Assembly (NCBI GenBank): GCA_020427155.1
Contig: JAGQOW010000007.1
Location: 1 to 46,030, forward strand
DNA length: 46,030 nucleotides
Source of the DNA: Planctomycetales bacterium
GTDB taxonomy: Bacteria > Planctomycetota > Planctomycetia > Pirellulales > Lacipirellulaceae
Direction of reading: 5' to 3'
Below the pieces are notes generated by a model. It saw nothing but the letters and a program-made list of their open reading frames with translations. It was not told where the DNA came from and did no database searches. The position numbers and the translations under genes are program-made. Position 1 is the first letter of the stretch. Each line of letters opens with the position of its first letter. This document shows positions 7,841 through 19,865 of this stretch, piece by piece.

Positions 7841-10579
7841 TTACTCGGGAGCCAGCGTTTGTACCAGCACAAACCAGCCCTTGGCGTCTCTCTGCTGTTC
7901 GCCGGTTGCCGAGCGCTCCGCCGTGCCCGGCACTTGGGCAAAAGCGCCCCAATACGTCTCCTCGCGCTTCGTCGAAAGTGGGTCGTGAAAACCTGCCACA
8001 AAACCGGTGGAAGACGCCATCATGCTCTTGAGTACTTCCGGAGCAACCCGCGGAAAACTTGTCAAATCTTCCCACGCGCTGTCCAGGGGATGTTCCAAGA
8101 TCAATCCTCGTTGAGGCCCGACCGTCGAACCCTGGCCTTCCGTCTCCAGACGATCTTCCCTCAGGTCGACCAGCACAATCTTCTTCCCCGCCCGACGCAT
8201 ATAGCTGTCTAAAACTTCAAACTCCCCCAGATCGACCGACATTGAGAGCACGCCGATGACCGTCGGCTCCTGCCCCGCTGCAGGTTCACTCCAAATCGGC
8301 ACCGAAAAGGCAACCTTCAACTTGCCACTATTGCTACTGGTATAGACCGCGGACAAGTTGGGAGATCGGATCGGCTGAATCTCCTCGGTCGTGTCCTCAG
8401 GCAAATCGTGCCTCAAGCCATGAAAGTAGTTCCGATAAGCGTAAGAGCTCAAAAAGCTCGGCACCACCTCACCCGTGCGAGGGTCGAGCAGAGGATCGCG
8501 CGCAATCTGTACTCCCTGCGAGTCGTTGATAAACCAACTCTCCGAAGGGGCATTGTCGATGTTCCCTTTCCGATTCGCTTGAATCCACTTGTTCAGCTCG
8601 TGGTCGGCCAATTCCCCTCGAGACAGGCTCCGGTCGTACCCTTCGATCAACTTGGCCACCGCCCCATCGCGGGCCGCTAGTTCCAGGATCTCAAATCGCT
8701 TGTTGATTTCTGAACCTATCTCTAGCGTAGCTACCTTCTCGGCATCGCCTGCCAACTGTATGCTCGCTTGGGCCTTGAAGTCCTCGATCATGCGCCGATT
8801 CTTCAGCTGTGCCGACCAAATCAAAAAGCCAAAGCACGCGGCTATGACAACTGCCGGCAAGCCCCAACGGAACATCCAACGACGCGTCGGATACAAATGG
8901 CTAGCACGAGACAGCCAGGTATCGACTCGCGAAGCCGTGTCAGTTCGCGTTCGCGTCGTTGAGCGGGTCCGAGCCTCGGGCTCATCGTACTCGCGTACCA
9001 ACGCGATCAGATTGTTGCCCTCCACAAACGGCACTAACGCCGCCGACACCTCCGCCGGAGTCGAATAACGATCCTCCGGTGCCTTGGCCAACATCCGACA
9101 AAGCACATCCCATAGCTTTCGAGGAATTGGCGGCGAGGTGCGAATGGGCGGGATACGCGATTTCTCGTGCGCTTTCTCAGGCCGCAGGTCCGAATCTGAA
9201 AACGGCGGTTTGCCCGACAGCAAGTGATAGAGCGTGCAACCCAAACTGTATATGTCCGCCCGAATATCTACGCTCGTAGTCCTCCATTGCTCGGGCGACA
9301 TATACATACCCGTGCCCATCGCCTTGTTGTCGTACAGCGTCAATCGCTCGTGTTCATCTTCCGCCAGCAGCGCCAAACCCAGATCGAGAATCTTGACGAT
9401 CCCCCTCGTGCCCTCGACGTCTGCGTTCGTAAACGAGTCGAGCGATATCGTGTCGTTCTCGACTAACGTCAACATCAAGTTCGAAGGCTTGATATCTCGG
9501 TGTACCATGCCGTGGCGATGGATGTACTGCAGGCCGCGGGCAGCCTGGCGAATCACTTCACACGCATCGGCCACCTCAAGCAGGCCTCGCTGGTCCACCA
9601 ATTCGCTCAGCGCAACCCCTTCGATGTACTCCATCACCAGATAGTGCAAGCTGTCGGTCGGGGCTGAGGAATCGATTGCCACCACAATATTCTTGTGCTC
9701 CAGCTTCCCTACCGCCTTGATCTCCTGGTAAAAGCGATTGACCACGTCTTCGTGGCCTCGCCCGACATACCGCGGCTTGATCACCTTGATCGCCCGCTCG
9801 CGGCCAAACTGGATATGCCGCCCCTTGTAGACGTCGCCCATACCGCCGCTGCCAAGTACTTCCAGCAGTTCGTAGTTGCCCACCCGTTTCAGCGCAGGGG
9901 CGGCCAGCAAAGACGTCTCGGTTGCCTGGCCGCCAAAAAGCGCCGTCTCTTCGAATCCCTGCGACGGAATGACGGTCCACTGTCGATCGGAGTGGCTCGA
10001 AGGGTTCTGTCTCAGCGGACGTGCGCCATGGCTATCGTAGATCAGCTCGTGGACCTCTACACGACCGATACCCTTTAAATGCCGCCGCCCATGCAAGTGA
10101 AAGGAGATGCCGTCGAGGCCAATGTCATCCAGAATCGCCATCACGCTTCGCGAGACAAGAATCTGGGCGCCCGTCGCGTAGTCATTCAAACGCGAGGCAT
10201 AATCAACGCTCTTGCCCACGAAATTTGTCGCGTCGGCTGGATCTTCCTGCGGCACGCCCACATGAACGCTTATCCGTACTTCCACCCGGCCATTGTTCGG
10301 GGTTACGATCGGCTCGGCTGAATGGCTTCGCTGAACATCGATCGCCCACTGCGCAGCATGGATCGTGTTATCGAACACCAAAAAATGGCCGTCGCCTGCC
10401 GTCGATACCACTCGACCGCCAAACTCTTCCAGGCGTTTCTTGATACGCAGTCGATGCGGCGTGAGAATGCTCTCGATAAACGCCAGGTCGCGCTCTGTCA
10501 CACTCCCACCGGCCATCTCGTTCTTGAGATCGACGCTACGGCATATGTCGGTGAACAGAAACGTCTTGAGTTCGGCCAT
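7841..10579 (-). CDS. Cyclase-like / Ser-Thr protein kinase / Cache sensor fusion
   Basis: 912 aa in three parts. Residues about 1-185 resemble a class III nucleotide cyclase domain (FLFTDICRSVDL, STAGDG at 59-64, VGKSVDYASRL near 121-131). Residues about 236-520 form a Hanks-type kinase: GSGGMGDV glycine loop, Lys265 in RAIKVIK, HRDIKPSN at 360-367, DLG at 399-401, MSPEQ near 427-431. A basic stretch precedes one membrane helix (about 573-590). The remainder, about 595-912, looks like an extracytoplasmic Cache-type sensor (SSYAYRNYFHGL, VAFSVPIW, GVLSMSVDLGEF). It probably transmits an outside signal to cytoplasmic phosphorylation. The cyclase part shows altered key residues and may be regulatory. 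Confidence 0.9.
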   Translation of the reverse strand: MAELKTFLFTDICRSVDLKNEMAGGSVTERDLAFIESILTPHRLRIKKRLEEFGGRVVSTAGDGHFLVFDNTIHAAQWAIDVQRSHSAEPIVTPNNGRVEVRISVHVGVPQEDPADATNFVGKSVDYASRLNDYATGAQILVSRSVMAILDDIGLDGISFHLHGRRHLKGIGRVEVHELIYDSHGARPLRQNPSSHSDRQWTVIPSQGFEETALFGGQATETSLLAAPALKRVGNYELLEVLGSGGMGDVYKGRHIQFGRERAIKVIKPRYVGRGHEDVVNRFYQEIKAVGKLEHKNIVVAIDSSAPTDSLHYLVMEYIEGVALSELVDQRGLLEVADACEVIRQAARGLQYIHRHGMVHRDIKPSNLMLTLVENDTISLDSFTNADVEGTRGIVKILDLGLALLAEDEHERLTLYDNKAMGTGMYMSPEQWRTTSVDIRADIYSLGCTLYHLLSGKPPFSDSDLRPEKAHEKSRIPPIRTSPPIPRKLWDVLCRMLAKAPEDRYSTPAEVSAALVPFVEGNNLIALVREYDEPEARTRSTTRTRTDTASRVDTWLSRASHLYPTRRWMFRWGLPAVVIAACFGFLIWSAQLKNRRMIEDFKAQASIQLAGDAEKVATLEIGSEINKRFEILELAARDGAVAKLIEGYDRSLSRGELADHELNKWIQANRKGNIDNAPSESWFINDSQGVQIARDPLLDPRTGEVVPSFLSSYAYRNYFHGLRHDLPEDTTEEIQPIRSPNLSAVYTSSNSGKLKVAFSVPIWSEPAAGQEPTVIGVLSMSVDLGEFEVLDSYMRRAGKKIVLVDLREDRLETEGQGSTVGPQRGLILEHPLDSAWEDLTSFPRVAPEVLKSMMASSTGFVAGFHDPLSTKREETYWGAFAQVPGTAERSATGEQQRDAKGWFVLVQTLAPE

Positions 10580-10680
10580 AGTTAAGAGGTCGTAGGCTGT
10601 CGACTTCAGGCTGTAGAAACATCAGACCAGACGCAGGAAGTCCTCTGCTTCCGCTCCCCGCCAGCCTCTCACCTTCAGCC

Positions 10681-10977
10681 TCAATACGCGTACACCACCG
10701 GGGCTGGGGCGTAGTAAGTCGGAGCATAGCCATACCGCACCCGCGTAACCGTCCCACCCAGAATCGGACGGTAACGTGTACGCACTTGCGCCGTTGGCTG
10801 GTATACCACTGGCGCTGGCGCCGGAGCGTAGTAAACCGCATGAGGAGTATACACAACCGGCGGGCTATAAACCGTAACCGGCTGATAATACGTCACATAG
10901 GGCACCTGAGCTTCAACACGCCCAGAGACCGCCAGGCAAGACGCCAATACGACCAAGAACATTACTGTTTGCTTCAT
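10681..10977 (-). CDS. Small secreted Tyr/Pro/Val-rich protein
   Basis: 98 aa. MKQTVMFLVVLASCLAVSGRVEA is a signal peptide ending in a typical V-E-A cleavage site. The mature chain is low-complexity: repeated short blocks such as YVTYYQPVTVYSPPVVYTP and YYAPAPAPVVY, with an Arg-rich centre (RTRYRPILGGTVTRVRYGYAP). Short secreted proteins of this composition are frequent in planctomycetes and are probably cell-wall or matrix associated; no function is established. ATG at 10977 is chosen over an upstream start because GAGGA lies immediately before it and the signal peptide begins there. Confidence 0.75.
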   Translation of the reverse strand: MKQTVMFLVVLASCLAVSGRVEAQVPYVTYYQPVTVYSPPVVYTPHAVYYAPAPAPVVYQPTAQVRTRYRPILGGTVTRVRYGYAPTYYAPAPVVYAY

Positions 10978-11125
10978 TTCCTCGTCCTCGCGCAAAAATA
11001 CCCACGCTCACCGCCAACTCAGCCCATTTCTTCAGTATCTCACGGGCTGAGTCGATTCGCAACTGGCCAATAGAAACCGGCAATCTCAGGGGATCGCAAA
11101 CAAAGCACTCCGCTACGCTCGCCCT

Positions 11126-11398
11126 TCAAATCCCCAAACTTGCCAAAGCATCGGCCACCTGATTCAATGCGGCCGTCAATCTCGGGTAATCCGTCTCAAA
11201 GCGAAGTACCAGTTCCTGAACCTGGGCACTGAGCGGCCCGACGGCTTCGGCCGACCGCTCATCGCTCTCCTCCGACAACCGGCGAATATCGCTCGTCAAC
11301 GTGCTGAGCAACTCTCGTGTCTCGTCGTCCACTTCCTGCGCCGAGGCTAGTTCACCGTGCACCGCTTCCAACGTTCGAAGAAGTTCTGCTCTGTCCAT
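11126..11398 (-). CDS. DUF4404-like small helical protein
   Basis: 90 aa, predicted all-helical and acidic: MDRAELLRTLEAVHGELA, then VDDETRELLSTLTSDIRRL and LVLRFETDYPRLTAALNQV, ending LASLGI. The pattern matches DUF4404, a family of about 85-90 aa cytoplasmic proteins of unknown role. The frame is open upstream but ATG at 11398 begins the family homology. A 105-bp structured repeat ends 31 bases upstream of the start codon, so it may influence expression. The gene lies downstream of nnrE on the same strand. Confidence 0.75.
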   Translation of the reverse strand: MDRAELLRTLEAVHGELASAQEVDDETRELLSTLTSDIRRLSEESDERSAEAVGPLSAQVQELVLRFETDYPRLTAALNQVADALASLGI

Positions 11399-11429
11399 GG
11401 CGGCCCCAATAATCCCCAACTTGCTAGCT

Positions 11430-11534
11430 ATTGATCCCTGCGCTTCAAATGGGCCCAGGGCCCACGTCGGAAACGCCTTCCTCCCCACCAGTAAACGTTT
11501 CCGACGGGGGCTCTAGAGCAGCGCAGGGATCAAT
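11430..11534 (+). repeat. Compound palindromic element, copy A
   Basis: 105 bp. The ends are a perfect 14-bp inverted repeat, ATTGATCCCTGCGC (11430-11443) and GCGCAGGGATCAAT (11521-11534). Inside is a perfect 11-bp stem, CGTCGGAAACG (11465-11475) with CGTTTCCGACG (11496-11506), whose loop contains CCTCCCCACCAGTAAA. A further small palindrome, TGGGCCCAGGGCCCA, is at 11450-11464 and CTCTAGAG at 11511-11518. A second, rearranged copy is at 29642-29743 on the other strand. It lies between nnrE and the DUF4404-like gene. Confidence 0.85.
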
Positions 11535-11620
11535 AAGAAGAACTACAATCGGATACCTCATACTGGTTCCAATTATAACCCGGCAAGCACATTTGTCGAA
11601 ACGCTTCACACGGGTCATCC

Positions 11621-12331
11621 TCAGTCAGCCGAATGGGCCGCGGCTTCGGCAATCAGCTGCGGAGGAATCCCTATCGACACCACATGCAGTTGCCCTAGAA
11701 ACTCGGCTGCCTCGGGCCTGCCAAAGCCGATCTTGGCTGCTACGAACGTACAAGTGAGATCGGCTCGCACACAACGCGTCGCCGATTGGCCCGTATCGCA
11801 ATCGAGTCCGCTGGGCACATCAACGGCCAGTCGACGGACCGCTTGAGCATTCATCCACTCAATCGCCGTCCGAATCGGCTCGCGCGGCTCGCCTTGCGCT
11901 CCAGTCCCCAACATTGCATCCACCAGCCAATCGCACCTGCCCAGTTCCGCGTCGAGCGACGCTGCCAAGTCTTCGGTCGACGAAAGATCTTCAATCGGCA
12001 CTTGGCAGTGAGTAAGAATCTCGTAATTCTGCCGGGCATCGCCTTGCAACTCCGCCGCCGAAGCAAGCAGCACCACCTTCGACCCGATGCCGCGAATCGC
12101 CAGCTGTCGAGCTACCACAAAGCCGTCGCCGGCGTTGTTGCCTTTGCCGCAGAGAATGCCGACCAGCCCGACAGGTCCGCCCGCGAGCCCGGCCCCCTCG
12201 CGCACCAGTACCTCCACCACTCCGCAGCCGGCATTCTCCATCAGCACCATGCCCGGAATGCCGTAATGCTCGATTGCCAACCTATCGACGGCTCGCGATT
12301 GCTCTCGGCTTAAGCGTTGTGGAACTTCCAT
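11621..12331 (-). CDS. nnrE: NAD(P)H-hydrate epimerase
   Basis: 236 aa, the usual length of a stand-alone YjeF_N domain. It interconverts the R and S forms of hydrated NADH/NADPH so that the S-specific dehydratase can restore the cofactor. The nucleotide-binding signature GKGNNAGDGFVVARQL is present, followed by VDAMLGTGAQGEPREP and VDVPSGLDCDTG, with a Lys in FVAAKIGFG near the C-terminus. The N-terminus LSREQSRAVDRLAIEHYGIPG is typical. The dehydratase domain (NnrD), often fused in other bacteria, is not attached and not visible in the window. Confidence 0.93.
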   Translation of the reverse strand: MEVPQRLSREQSRAVDRLAIEHYGIPGMVLMENAGCGVVEVLVREGAGLAGGPVGLVGILCGKGNNAGDGFVVARQLAIRGIGSKVVLLASAAELQGDARQNYEILTHCQVPIEDLSSTEDLAASLDAELGRCDWLVDAMLGTGAQGEPREPIRTAIEWMNAQAVRRLAVDVPSGLDCDTGQSATRCVRADLTCTFVAAKIGFGRPEAAEFLGQLHVVSIGIPPQLIAEAAAHSAD

Positions 12332-12407
12332 TCAATTCAGTTTACCACATCGCCCCGGCGATTCGTCGAATCGTGGCTACTTCCTGCCCGACGCCTGCGA
12401 CCAGCGC

Positions 12408-15466
<3,059 letters not shown>

Positions 15467-15469
15467 CAG

Positions 15470-16045
15470 CTAATTCAGACTACGAAAAAGGATGGTTACA
15501 GCGCCAACAACACCCGCCGTTATCGTTGTGAGGAGCATTATTTCGCGGAGGCTAAACTTCAATCGCGGTTTGGGCTTGAAGGTGATTGCGGTAGCACCGG
15601 TCAACAACACCAGAAACCAGTGCGGTACGGACATCGCCCATCCATTGTTCAAGTGGGTAACATGAAAACCAAACATATTCGGCAAGTGTGAAAATTGTCC
15701 CTTCATTTTTGTTTTAATAGGGTTCACAGGCTTCTTAAAATGTAATCGCAAAATTGTTGATCGAGTAAACTGACTTCCAAATGGTTCCTTGATAATGTCA
15801 ATACATCCACTCCTAATAATCCCTTCCCAGCTAGACATATAAAACCCATACGTTTTCTTAATACGACTATTCAAAACCCCTTGGTGTGAATAACTCCCGG
15901 CCCAAAGTACTCCAAAGCTAACGCATAACACCAAAGCGAATTGCGAAATCACTATTCGCAACCAGCGCCAGACACGCGCGTTGTTAGATACCTCGGTCAG
16001 CTGTCTCTCAGAAAAAGCAACCGAAGGTGTCGCATGTTCATCCAT
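15470..16045 (-). CDS. Membrane protein of unknown function
   Basis: 191 aa from ATG at 16045. A hydrophobic helix near the N-terminus (IVISQFALVLCVSFGVLWAG) is followed by about 95 residues outside the membrane, then two C-terminal helices (HWFLVLLTGATAITF and LLTTITAGVVGAVTILF) separated by KPKPRLKFSLREIM. The FSL-R motif before a last helix pair is common in planctomycete membrane proteins of unknown role. The coding region is visibly more AT-rich than its neighbours (around 15660-15900), which may mark acquired DNA. The stop codon abuts the compound palindrome. The start is uncertain: no clear ribosome-binding site. Confidence 0.6.
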   Translation of the reverse strand: MDEHATPSVAFSERQLTEVSNNARVWRWLRIVISQFALVLCVSFGVLWAGSYSHQGVLNSRIKKTYGFYMSSWEGIIRSGCIDIIKEPFGSQFTRSTILRLHFKKPVNPIKTKMKGQFSHLPNMFGFHVTHLNNGWAMSVPHWFLVLLTGATAITFKPKPRLKFSLREIMLLTTITAGVVGAVTILFRSLN

Positions 16046-16085
16046 GTGTGCACCGAGAGTCTCGAATCTGTTACACAAATGATGC

Positions 16086-16717
16086 TCAGAGAAACTCGTC
16101 TTCGTCGTCTTCCGCGGAAATATCTTGTGCTACCAAGTCTCGCCAGGCTTGTATGACTTCCTCGCCCGCTTGACGAGTTTCCAGCCACTGGCGAACGGGG
16201 CCACTTTCGGACTTCAGATCGGGAAACTCCAGCAGCAAATGGGCGATGTCGCGCAATCAGTACCAGCTTTCGGCTTCCCCTTGCGCCGGCAATAGGCAAG
16301 GACCTTGCTGGCTAGAAGTTCGATCGGTGTCACGACCAGCACGCCATCGATCCGTTGCGAAGCGGGCAAACCATCGACTTGCCGAATATCGACCAAATGG
16401 CGGTTCTTGGGCTTGGTCAACTGATAAACTCGGTACCCTGCGCCCTCACCTATCTCCCGTACTCGAACCGCGATATGAAACTGCTCCGCAAGATGTTGCT
16501 GTAACTCCGCTGCAATCTGCTTTCCGCGAGTCGAGCAGATGTCGACGTCCTGTGTCATACGAGAAACATCGACATAAGCATTGACCGCCTGGGCGCCAAA
16601 CACCACAGCGTCGTCTCGATCGCGCAGAAATCCTAGCACCGACTCATGCACAACTGCCAACGGAACTGGCTCACCCATCGCAAATTCCCGAAATGTCAAC
16701 GAACCTTCGCCAAGCAT
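16086..16717 (-). pseudogene. Frameshifted AbiEii-like nucleotidyltransferase
   Basis: Translation from ATG at 16717 (AAGGAG 6 bases upstream) gives a nucleotidyltransferase-fold protein: DAVVFGAQAVNAYVDVSRMTQDVDI carries the fold's strand and the R-T-DVD metal-site pattern, and VTPIELLASKVLAYCRRKGK matches the AbiEii family. After KAGTD the frame runs out at 16214, but the +1 frame continues RDIAHLLLEFPDLKSE and on to a stop at 16086 with an acidic tail (AEDDEDEFL). Restoring one T in GATTGCGC (around 16254-16257) would read D-L-R-D-I-A-H and rejoin the frames. It is either a true frameshift mutation or a sequence error. Confidence 0.75.
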
Positions 16718-16792
16718 GACCGTCTCCTTATTCGCCTATTCTAAGTCAGCATGGTCGGAAGGTCCAACACATCAGCTATTAAGAAGGGCCCG

Positions 16793-17764
16793 CTACCGCA
16801 AATGCTCCACCACCCACTCTACCGCATGCGGCACAAAATCGGGCGTCAGCTTATGACTGCCGCCGTAGAACTTGAGCTGCTTGGTCGTCGATTCGATCAA
16901 CTCGAAAAGTTGCTCTGCCCGTGGGACGGGGCACATCGAGTCGTTGCTGCCCATCACCATGAAGAACGGCCGCTGGCCGATGCCGCGAACATAGTTCTGC
17001 GGAGCGATCAGCGATAGCCGCTTGGCGTCTGCCGGCGTCGCACAAGCGACGGTCACTTTGATTCGCTCTTCTACGCCCGTCAGCAGAAACGATTGCGTAC
17101 CGCCCATGCTGTAGCCCACCAGACCGAACCGCTGCGCGTCAATTTCACTGCGGGTCTCCAGATAGTCGAGCACCCGACGGTAGTCGACCACCGTCTGCAG
17201 GTAGATCTCCTGCTGAGTAAAATATCCCTTGCGCCTGCTGCCCACCGGCTGGCTCTCGTCCGCGTAGTGGTTGACGACCGCATAGTCGTTCTCCGCAATC
17301 CGGTCGCCGTGACAATGCGCATCGAGGGCGAAGACGGCAAACCCCTGCTCCAACAATCCCTTGCGAATGTTCCCGCCGCTAATGTAATTGTCGTCCTCGT
17401 ACCAACTCTCCTTCGAACCCGACCAGCCATGCAGCAAGAGCACACACGGATACGGCCCTTCGCCAACCGTAGGCAGCTGCAAGTACCCAGGCGCCAGAAA
17501 CCCTTGCGTCGTGCGGAGCACAATCTTCTCCCGTTCAACCCCTGCGACCTCCTTCTTCTCGACGATCCGCGCCTCCAGCGGAATCGTTTTGTCGTAGGCG
17601 TACCACTCTCGCAGCAGTTGAAACCCTTCCTCACCCACCCGCTCCAAAGCCGGCAGGCCTGCTTCCCTCGCAAATCCTTGTGAAACTTGCCCGCAGCTAC
17701 TAATACTCAAGCCGACGAGGAAGAGCCGCAAAACAACTCGCTGCGTTCGCTGACGGTTCAACAT
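16793..17764 (-). CDS. Exported alpha/beta hydrolase, possible lipoprotein
   Basis: 323 aa. The N-terminus has a basic start, a hydrophobic stretch and SISSC, which fits a lipobox with Cys24, so it may be a lipoprotein. The catalytic fold is clear: LLLHGWSGSKES (oxyanion strand), LVGYSMGG with nucleophile Ser219, an acid candidate in VMGSNDSMCP, and His in YGGSHKL near the end. It resembles acetylxylan-esterase or dienelactone-hydrolase-like enzymes often exported by planctomycetes; the substrate is unknown. ATG at 17764 is chosen because GGAGAG lies 4 bases before it and the signal begins there, although the frame is open upstream. Confidence 0.85.
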   Translation of the reverse strand: MLNRQRTQRVVLRLFLVGLSISSCGQVSQGFAREAGLPALERVGEEGFQLLREWYAYDKTIPLEARIVEKKEVAGVEREKIVLRTTQGFLAPGYLQLPTVGEGPYPCVLLLHGWSGSKESWYEDDNYISGGNIRKGLLEQGFAVFALDAHCHGDRIAENDYAVVNHYADESQPVGSRRKGYFTQQEIYLQTVVDYRRVLDYLETRSEIDAQRFGLVGYSMGGTQSFLLTGVEERIKVTVACATPADAKRLSLIAPQNYVRGIGQRPFFMVMGSNDSMCPVPRAEQLFELIESTTKQLKFYGGSHKLTPDFVPHAVEWVVEHLR

Positions 17765-17989
17765 GGCACTCTCCACATACTTTCGTTCAATCTCTGCAAG
17801 AGCAAAATCTGTGCGGCACAACAAAAAACCTCCCCGCCCTTCTCTGAAACCGCGGTGTTGTCTGTGGCTACATTTCCTTTGGAGAATCCGCTCCCTTGAA
17901 GAATTCGCCCAGCAGCTACTACGCAACTCGCGTCTTGAGTAAACTGGCTGCATACTTGCTCAACAATACTGAACCGAGAGTATATCACC

Positions 17990-19000
17990 ATGAGACTTTC
18001 ACCGGCGTTATTTGTTGTGCTGTTTCTTCTCGGCAGTAGCTATTCAACCCTCGGCCAGCAATCTCTCAGCTGGGACCAAGTCGCCGAAAACACCGCCTGG
18101 CAGCCGCGCGATTCCCAAGGCGAGCTTGTCTACGACAACCAGCTCTGGATCTTCGGCGGCTGGTTCAACTCCTACGAAGCTCCGCCCCGCGATGTCTGGA
18201 ACTCAGCCGACGGCAAACACTGGAACCTCGTCCAAAAGTCGGCTCCCTGGCTCCACAGCGACCTCTCGATGTCGCTCACCTTCAAAAACCAAATGTGGCT
18301 GATGGGCGGCTGGTACAACGGCCGGCTGTCGGGCCACTCGGCCAGCAACCAGGTCTGGTCCTCGACCGACGGAGTCAATTGGAAGCAGACAACCGACAAT
18401 GCCGGTTGGTCGCCACGTCTCGCCGCCGGACTGGTCGAGTTCAAAGAACGAATGTGGATCGTCGGCGGCACCGAAAACTACTACTTCGGCGACCACAACA
18501 GCCTGAAGAATGACGTCTGGTCCTCCCCCGACGGCAAAACCTGGACCCAAGCAACCGGCAACGCCGATTGGGCCCCGCGCGCCTATCACGCCATCCTGGC
18601 GTTCGACAACAAGCTCTGGATCTTCGGCGGCGGCAACTATGTTCCCGAGTACCAGCAGCACAACGACGTCTGGTCGTCAGCAGATGGAATCCATTGGACC
18701 CAAGTGACCGACTCCGCCCCCTGGGCCCCCCGACTCTGGTTTTCAGCCGCCGTCTACCGCGATCACATGTGGATCCTCGGCGGCTGGCAGAAGCAGGCAG
18801 ACAATCTTGGCGACGTCTGGTACTCCCGCGACGGCATGCACTGGACCGAACTCAAAACCGCCAACTGCTGGAAACCTCGCCACGAACATTCCGCCTTCGT
18901 CTTCCAAGACAAACTCTGGATCGCCGGCGGCCATGCCCGCCCACTAAGCAACGAAGTCTGGTCCCTCGATCTACCACAAGACTGGGGGAAGAAGCCATAA
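17990..19000 (+). CDS. Secreted Kelch-repeat protein
   Basis: 336 aa with signal peptide MRLSPALFVVLFLLGSSYSTLGQ. The mature chain is six Kelch-type repeats of about 50 residues, each with the scheme W.PR, a hydrophobic strand, LWIFGG or MWIVGG, then DVWSS.DG..W.Q. Six such blades are expected to close into a beta-propeller. No separate catalytic residues are apparent, so it is probably a binding protein in the periplasm or outside the cell. It is divergent from the alpha/beta hydrolase across about 225 bp and convergent with the PEP-CTERM gene. Confidence 0.88.
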   Translation: MRLSPALFVVLFLLGSSYSTLGQQSLSWDQVAENTAWQPRDSQGELVYDNQLWIFGGWFNSYEAPPRDVWNSADGKHWNLVQKSAPWLHSDLSMSLTFKNQMWLMGGWYNGRLSGHSASNQVWSSTDGVNWKQTTDNAGWSPRLAAGLVEFKERMWIVGGTENYYFGDHNSLKNDVWSSPDGKTWTQATGNADWAPRAYHAILAFDNKLWIFGGGNYVPEYQQHNDVWSSADGIHWTQVTDSAPWAPRLWFSAAVYRDHMWILGGWQKQADNLGDVWYSRDGMHWTELKTANCWKPRHEHSAFVFQDKLWIAGGHARPLSNEVWSLDLPQDWGKKP

Positions 19001-19049
19001 CCGCCTCCTCTCTTCGTACTCCACAATACGGCTTTCCGCTCTCCCCTTT

Positions 19050-19865
19050 TCATCTGCGCCGCCTGCGCAACGCCCCCAGGCACAACGCCCCTGTGCCCAT
19101 CAGCGACAAGGAAATCGGCTCGGGAATGCCAGCCCCCGCCGGCGACAGCGCCACGACCGTCTGGGTACCCTGGTAGTTGGTGCCCGTGTTCATGCTCCAG
19201 CTAACCGACTGACTGCCAGCCGTGGGAGCAAGCTTCGTACCGAAATAAGCACGCACTTCGTCAAAGGTGCTAGGACCATTCGCATGCTGCAGGTTGTGCT
19301 GCGTCACCCCCGCGCCGGGAACCAGAAACGGCGAGCCTCCGCCGATCGTGGCCACGCTGACCAAAATCGAATCGTCGTCCGCTGTCGACACGTTGGTCGC
19401 AATGCTACTCGTATTGTCTACCCAGGCGGTCGAACCGGTGATCGTCGGCGCAGTTTGCTCCACGCCATACAAGCTCATCGCTTGCACGGTGATCGGCCCG
19501 GGGATATCCGTCTGAATATAGGCCGCGTAGGTCCCGACCGGAGGATTAAGCAGATAATAGAGCGACGACCGCATCCTGGTTGCAAAGTAAGGGTCGGGCG
19601 TCGTCGCCAACAGCGTCATCGGCTGATTGGCAAATTCGACCACCGTCGGCTGCGGATCGGTCGTCTTACCCGCGCTGGCAAATGCCACAATTAGAATCCG
19701 GTCGGGATTGTTGCCGACTGTTAACGTAGTATTCGTAGTCTGCCCGTTGTTGTTGTGCCAGCCGTTCACGGCGTCGACCACGATGCTAGCATGCGCACCA
19801 TGCGAGATAAGCAAGCAGCCAAGCATTGCTGCACTGAGGGTGGATTTTTTAGTTGCCAGATTCAT
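19050..19865 (-). CDS. PEP-CTERM sorted secreted protein
   Basis: 271 aa. A signal peptide (LSAAMLGCLLISHGAHA) is followed by a beta-rich region with repeated Thr/Asn stretches (NNNGQTTNTTLTVGNN, VDNTSSIATNVSTADDD). The C-terminus is IPEPISLSLMGTGALCLGALRRRRR: a P-E-P motif, a hydrophobic helix and an Arg cluster, the sorting signal read by exosortase in EPS-producing bacteria. No exosortase gene is in the window. The ATG at 19865 is preferred to an upstream TTG. The body resembles no enzyme I recognise. Confidence 0.88.
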   Translation of the reverse strand: MNLATKKSTLSAAMLGCLLISHGAHASIVVDAVNGWHNNNGQTTNTTLTVGNNPDRILIVAFASAGKTTDPQPTVVEFANQPMTLLATTPDPYFATRMRSSLYYLLNPPVGTYAAYIQTDIPGPITVQAMSLYGVEQTAPTITGSTAWVDNTSSIATNVSTADDDSILVSVATIGGGSPFLVPGAGVTQHNLQHANGPSTFDEVRAYFGTKLAPTAGSQSVSWSMNTGTNYQGTQTVVALSPAGAGIPEPISLSLMGTGALCLGALRRRRR

